44,188 nucleotides of DNA from Bordetella parapertussis (GTDB lineage Bacteria; Pseudomonadota; Gammaproteobacteria; Burkholderiales; Burkholderiaceae_C), in the NCBI GenBank assembly GCA_945871945.1, contig CAMBXY010000001.1, positions 1 through 44,188 of the forward strand. Reading direction: 5' to 3'. Below the pieces are notes generated by a model. It was given only the letters and a program-made list of their open reading frames with translations. It had not been told where the DNA came from and made no database searches. This document shows positions 42,843 to 44,188 of this stretch, one piece after another. Each line of letters begins with the position of its first letter. Within the stretch, counting starts at the first letter, position 1. A program made the position numbers and the translations under genes.

Positions 42843-44188
42843 ATGCTAGAAATCATTCACCAACTTGAAGAAAAAAGAGCAGCAGCTCGATTGGGCGGCG
42901 GCGAAAAAAGAATTGCAGCTCAGCACGCCAAAGGCAAATTAACTGCTCGTGAGCGTCTGGAAATTCTTTTAGATGAAGGCACCTTTGAAGAATGGGATAT
43001 GTTTGTTGAACATCGCTGCGTGGACTTCGGCATGGAGAACAACAAAATTCCAGGTGATGGTGTTGTCACTGGCTACGGCATGATCAATGGCCGTTTGGTT
43101 TTTGTATTTAGTCAAGATTTCACGGTTTATGGCGGGGCATTGTCCGAGTCCCATGCTGAAAAAATTTGCAAAATCATGGATCAAGCATTAAAAGTGGGTG
43201 CGCCTGTGATCGGATTGAACGACTCAGGAGGCGCAAGAATTCAAGAAGGTGTAGCCTCGTTAGGTGGGTATGCAGAAGTGTTTCAGCGAAATGTCATGGC
43301 CAGTGGTGTTGTTCCACAAATCAGCATGATCATGGGACCCTCTGCAGGTGGGGCAGTTTATTCACCTGCTTTGACTGACTTTATTTTTATGGTGAAAGAC
43401 AGTTCTTACATGTTTGTGACGGGGCCTGAAGTGGTGAAAACAGTGACCCATGAAGAGGTGAGTGCTGAAGAGCTAGGGGGTGCCACCACCCACACCACCA
43501 AAAGTGGCGTGGCCGATATGGCTTTTAACAATGACGTCGAGGCCCTGCTCATGCTGAGACGTTTGTACAACTACTTGCCTTTGAACAATCGAGAAAAACC
43601 ACCTGTGCGCCCCAGCGGTGACCCCGCGGAAAGAATCGATCTCAGCCTAGACAGTTTGGTGCCAGATAACCCCAACACCCCCTATGACATGAAGGAGCTC
43701 ATTCTCAAGACAGTGGATGATGGTGATTTTTTTGAATTGCAACCGGACTATGCAAAAAATATTCTGATTGGTTTTGCAAGAATGGGTGGGCAGACGGTGG
43801 GTATTGTTGCGAACCAGCCTTTGGTTTTAGCCGGTTGTTTGGATATCAAAAGCAGCATCAAAGCTGCACGGTTTGTTCGTTTTTGCGATGCATTCAATAT
43901 TCCCGTCATCACTTTTGTCGATGTGCCAGGTTTCATGCCTGGCACCAGTCAAGAGTTTGGTGGAATCATCAAGCACGGTGCAAAACTTTTGTATGCCTAT
44001 GCAGAATGCACTGTGCCCAAAATTACTGTCATCACGCGCAAAGCCTATGGCGGCGCTTATGACGTGATGTCCTCCAAACATTTGCGCGGTGATGTTAATT
44101 TTGCATGGCCGCATGCGGAAATTGCTGTCATGGGGGCAAAAGGAGCCGTGGAAATTATCTTTCGCGAAGACAAAGGCAACCCTGAAAA
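42843..44188 (+). CDS. pccB: propionyl-CoA carboxylase beta chain, 3' end beyond window
   Basis: PccB is the carboxyltransferase subunit that moves CO2 from biotin to propionyl-CoA and so supplies methylmalonyl-CoA to the mutase. The 448 visible codons start [20 protein letters not shown] with AAAGG upstream of the ATG. The reading frame stays open to the window edge; the full protein is about 510 residues. Crotonase-fold motifs are [13 protein letters not shown] with [48 protein letters not shown] and [11 protein letters not shown]. The acyl-CoA carboxylase type is clear; propionyl rather than another acyl-CoA follows from the mutase and meaB neighbours. The alpha subunit should follow downstream. 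Confidence 0.94.
   Translation, partial: MLEIIHQLEEKRAAARLGGGEKRIAAQHAKGKLTARERLEILLDEGTFEEWDMFVEHRCVDFGMENNKIPGDGVVTGYGMINGRLVFVFSQDFTVYGGALSESHAEKICKIMDQALKVGAPVIGLNDSGGARIQEGVASLGGYAEVFQRNVMASGVVPQISMIMGPSAGGAVYSPALTDFIFMVKDSSYMFVTGPEVVKTVTHEEVSAEELGGATTHTTKSGVADMAFNNDVEALLMLRRLYNYLPLNNREKPPVRPSGDPAERIDLSLDSLVPDNPNTPYDMKELILKTVDDGDFFELQPDYAKNILIGFARMGGQTVGIVANQPLVLAGCLDIKSSIKAARFVRFCDAFNIPVITFVDVPGFMPGTSQEFGGIIKHGAKLLYAYAECTVPKITVITRKAYGGAYDVMSSKHLRGDVNFAWPHAEIAVMGAKGAVEIIFREDKGNPE

Overview
This 44 kb window looks like chromosomal core DNA from a betaproteobacterium of the order Burkholderiales. Comamonadaceae-like relatives (Limnohabitans, Rhodoferax, Polaromonas) are the most likely group. 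The evidence is the gene order (ispDF; relA, tRNA-Val, phaR, rimO; rnr; the rpsB-to-rnhB cell-envelope cluster; carAB-greA; rlmE-ftsH-folP-glmM; ppk-sixA), the polyhydroxybutyrate genes, and protein features such as the GEGWDIH motif of IspF. Base composition looks close to balanced by eye, but I did not compute it. I see no insertion sequence, prophage, CRISPR array, integron or other clear sign of transfer. Coding density is very high, and no gene-free stretch exceeds about 175 bases.

Layout. (1) 1-4276: the end of ispD and ispF (MEP isoprenoid pathway), a small helix-turn-helix regulator and 3-hydroxybutyrate dehydrogenase on the minus strand, then relA. (2) 4303-9494: tRNA-Val(GAC), phaR, rimO, tRNA-Leu(CAG) on the minus strand, rnr and a short-chain dehydrogenase. 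(3) 9525-23832: rpsB, tsf, pyrH, frr, cdsA, dxr, rseP, bamA, skp, lpxD, fabZ, lpxA, lpxB, rnhB and a SpoU methyltransferase. This block links translation factors, phospholipid and isoprenoid synthesis, outer-membrane assembly and lipid A synthesis. The usual uppS gene between frr and cdsA is missing. (4) 23867-28905: carA, carB, greA. (5) 28911-36883: yhbY on the minus strand, divergent from rlmE; then ftsH, folP, glmM, ppk and sixA. (6) 36992-44188: an unreported-looking 46-residue lipoprotein gene, tRNA-Ser(GGA) on the minus strand, an Orn/Lys/Arg-type decarboxylase, methylmalonyl-CoA mutase, MeaB, and a pccB gene cut off by the window end. The last three belong to propionyl-CoA/methylmalonyl-CoA metabolism.

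There is no clearly new multi-gene system here. The most interesting signals are small and regulatory. They are a nested bulged hairpin in the rpsB leader, tandem palindromes just upstream of phaR that could be its own operator, an rnr gene with no normal start codon after the antisense tRNA-Leu, the displaced uppS, a perfect hairpin across the folP start, a hairpin that places the ribosome-binding site of the decarboxylase in its loop and stem, overlapping divergent -10 boxes between yhbY and rlmE, and the tiny lipoprotein gene. Several genes start with TTG or GTG (phaR, rlmE, ftsH, lpxD, carA, probably rnhB), and many neighbours overlap as ATGA or TGATG. This suggests tight translational coupling.
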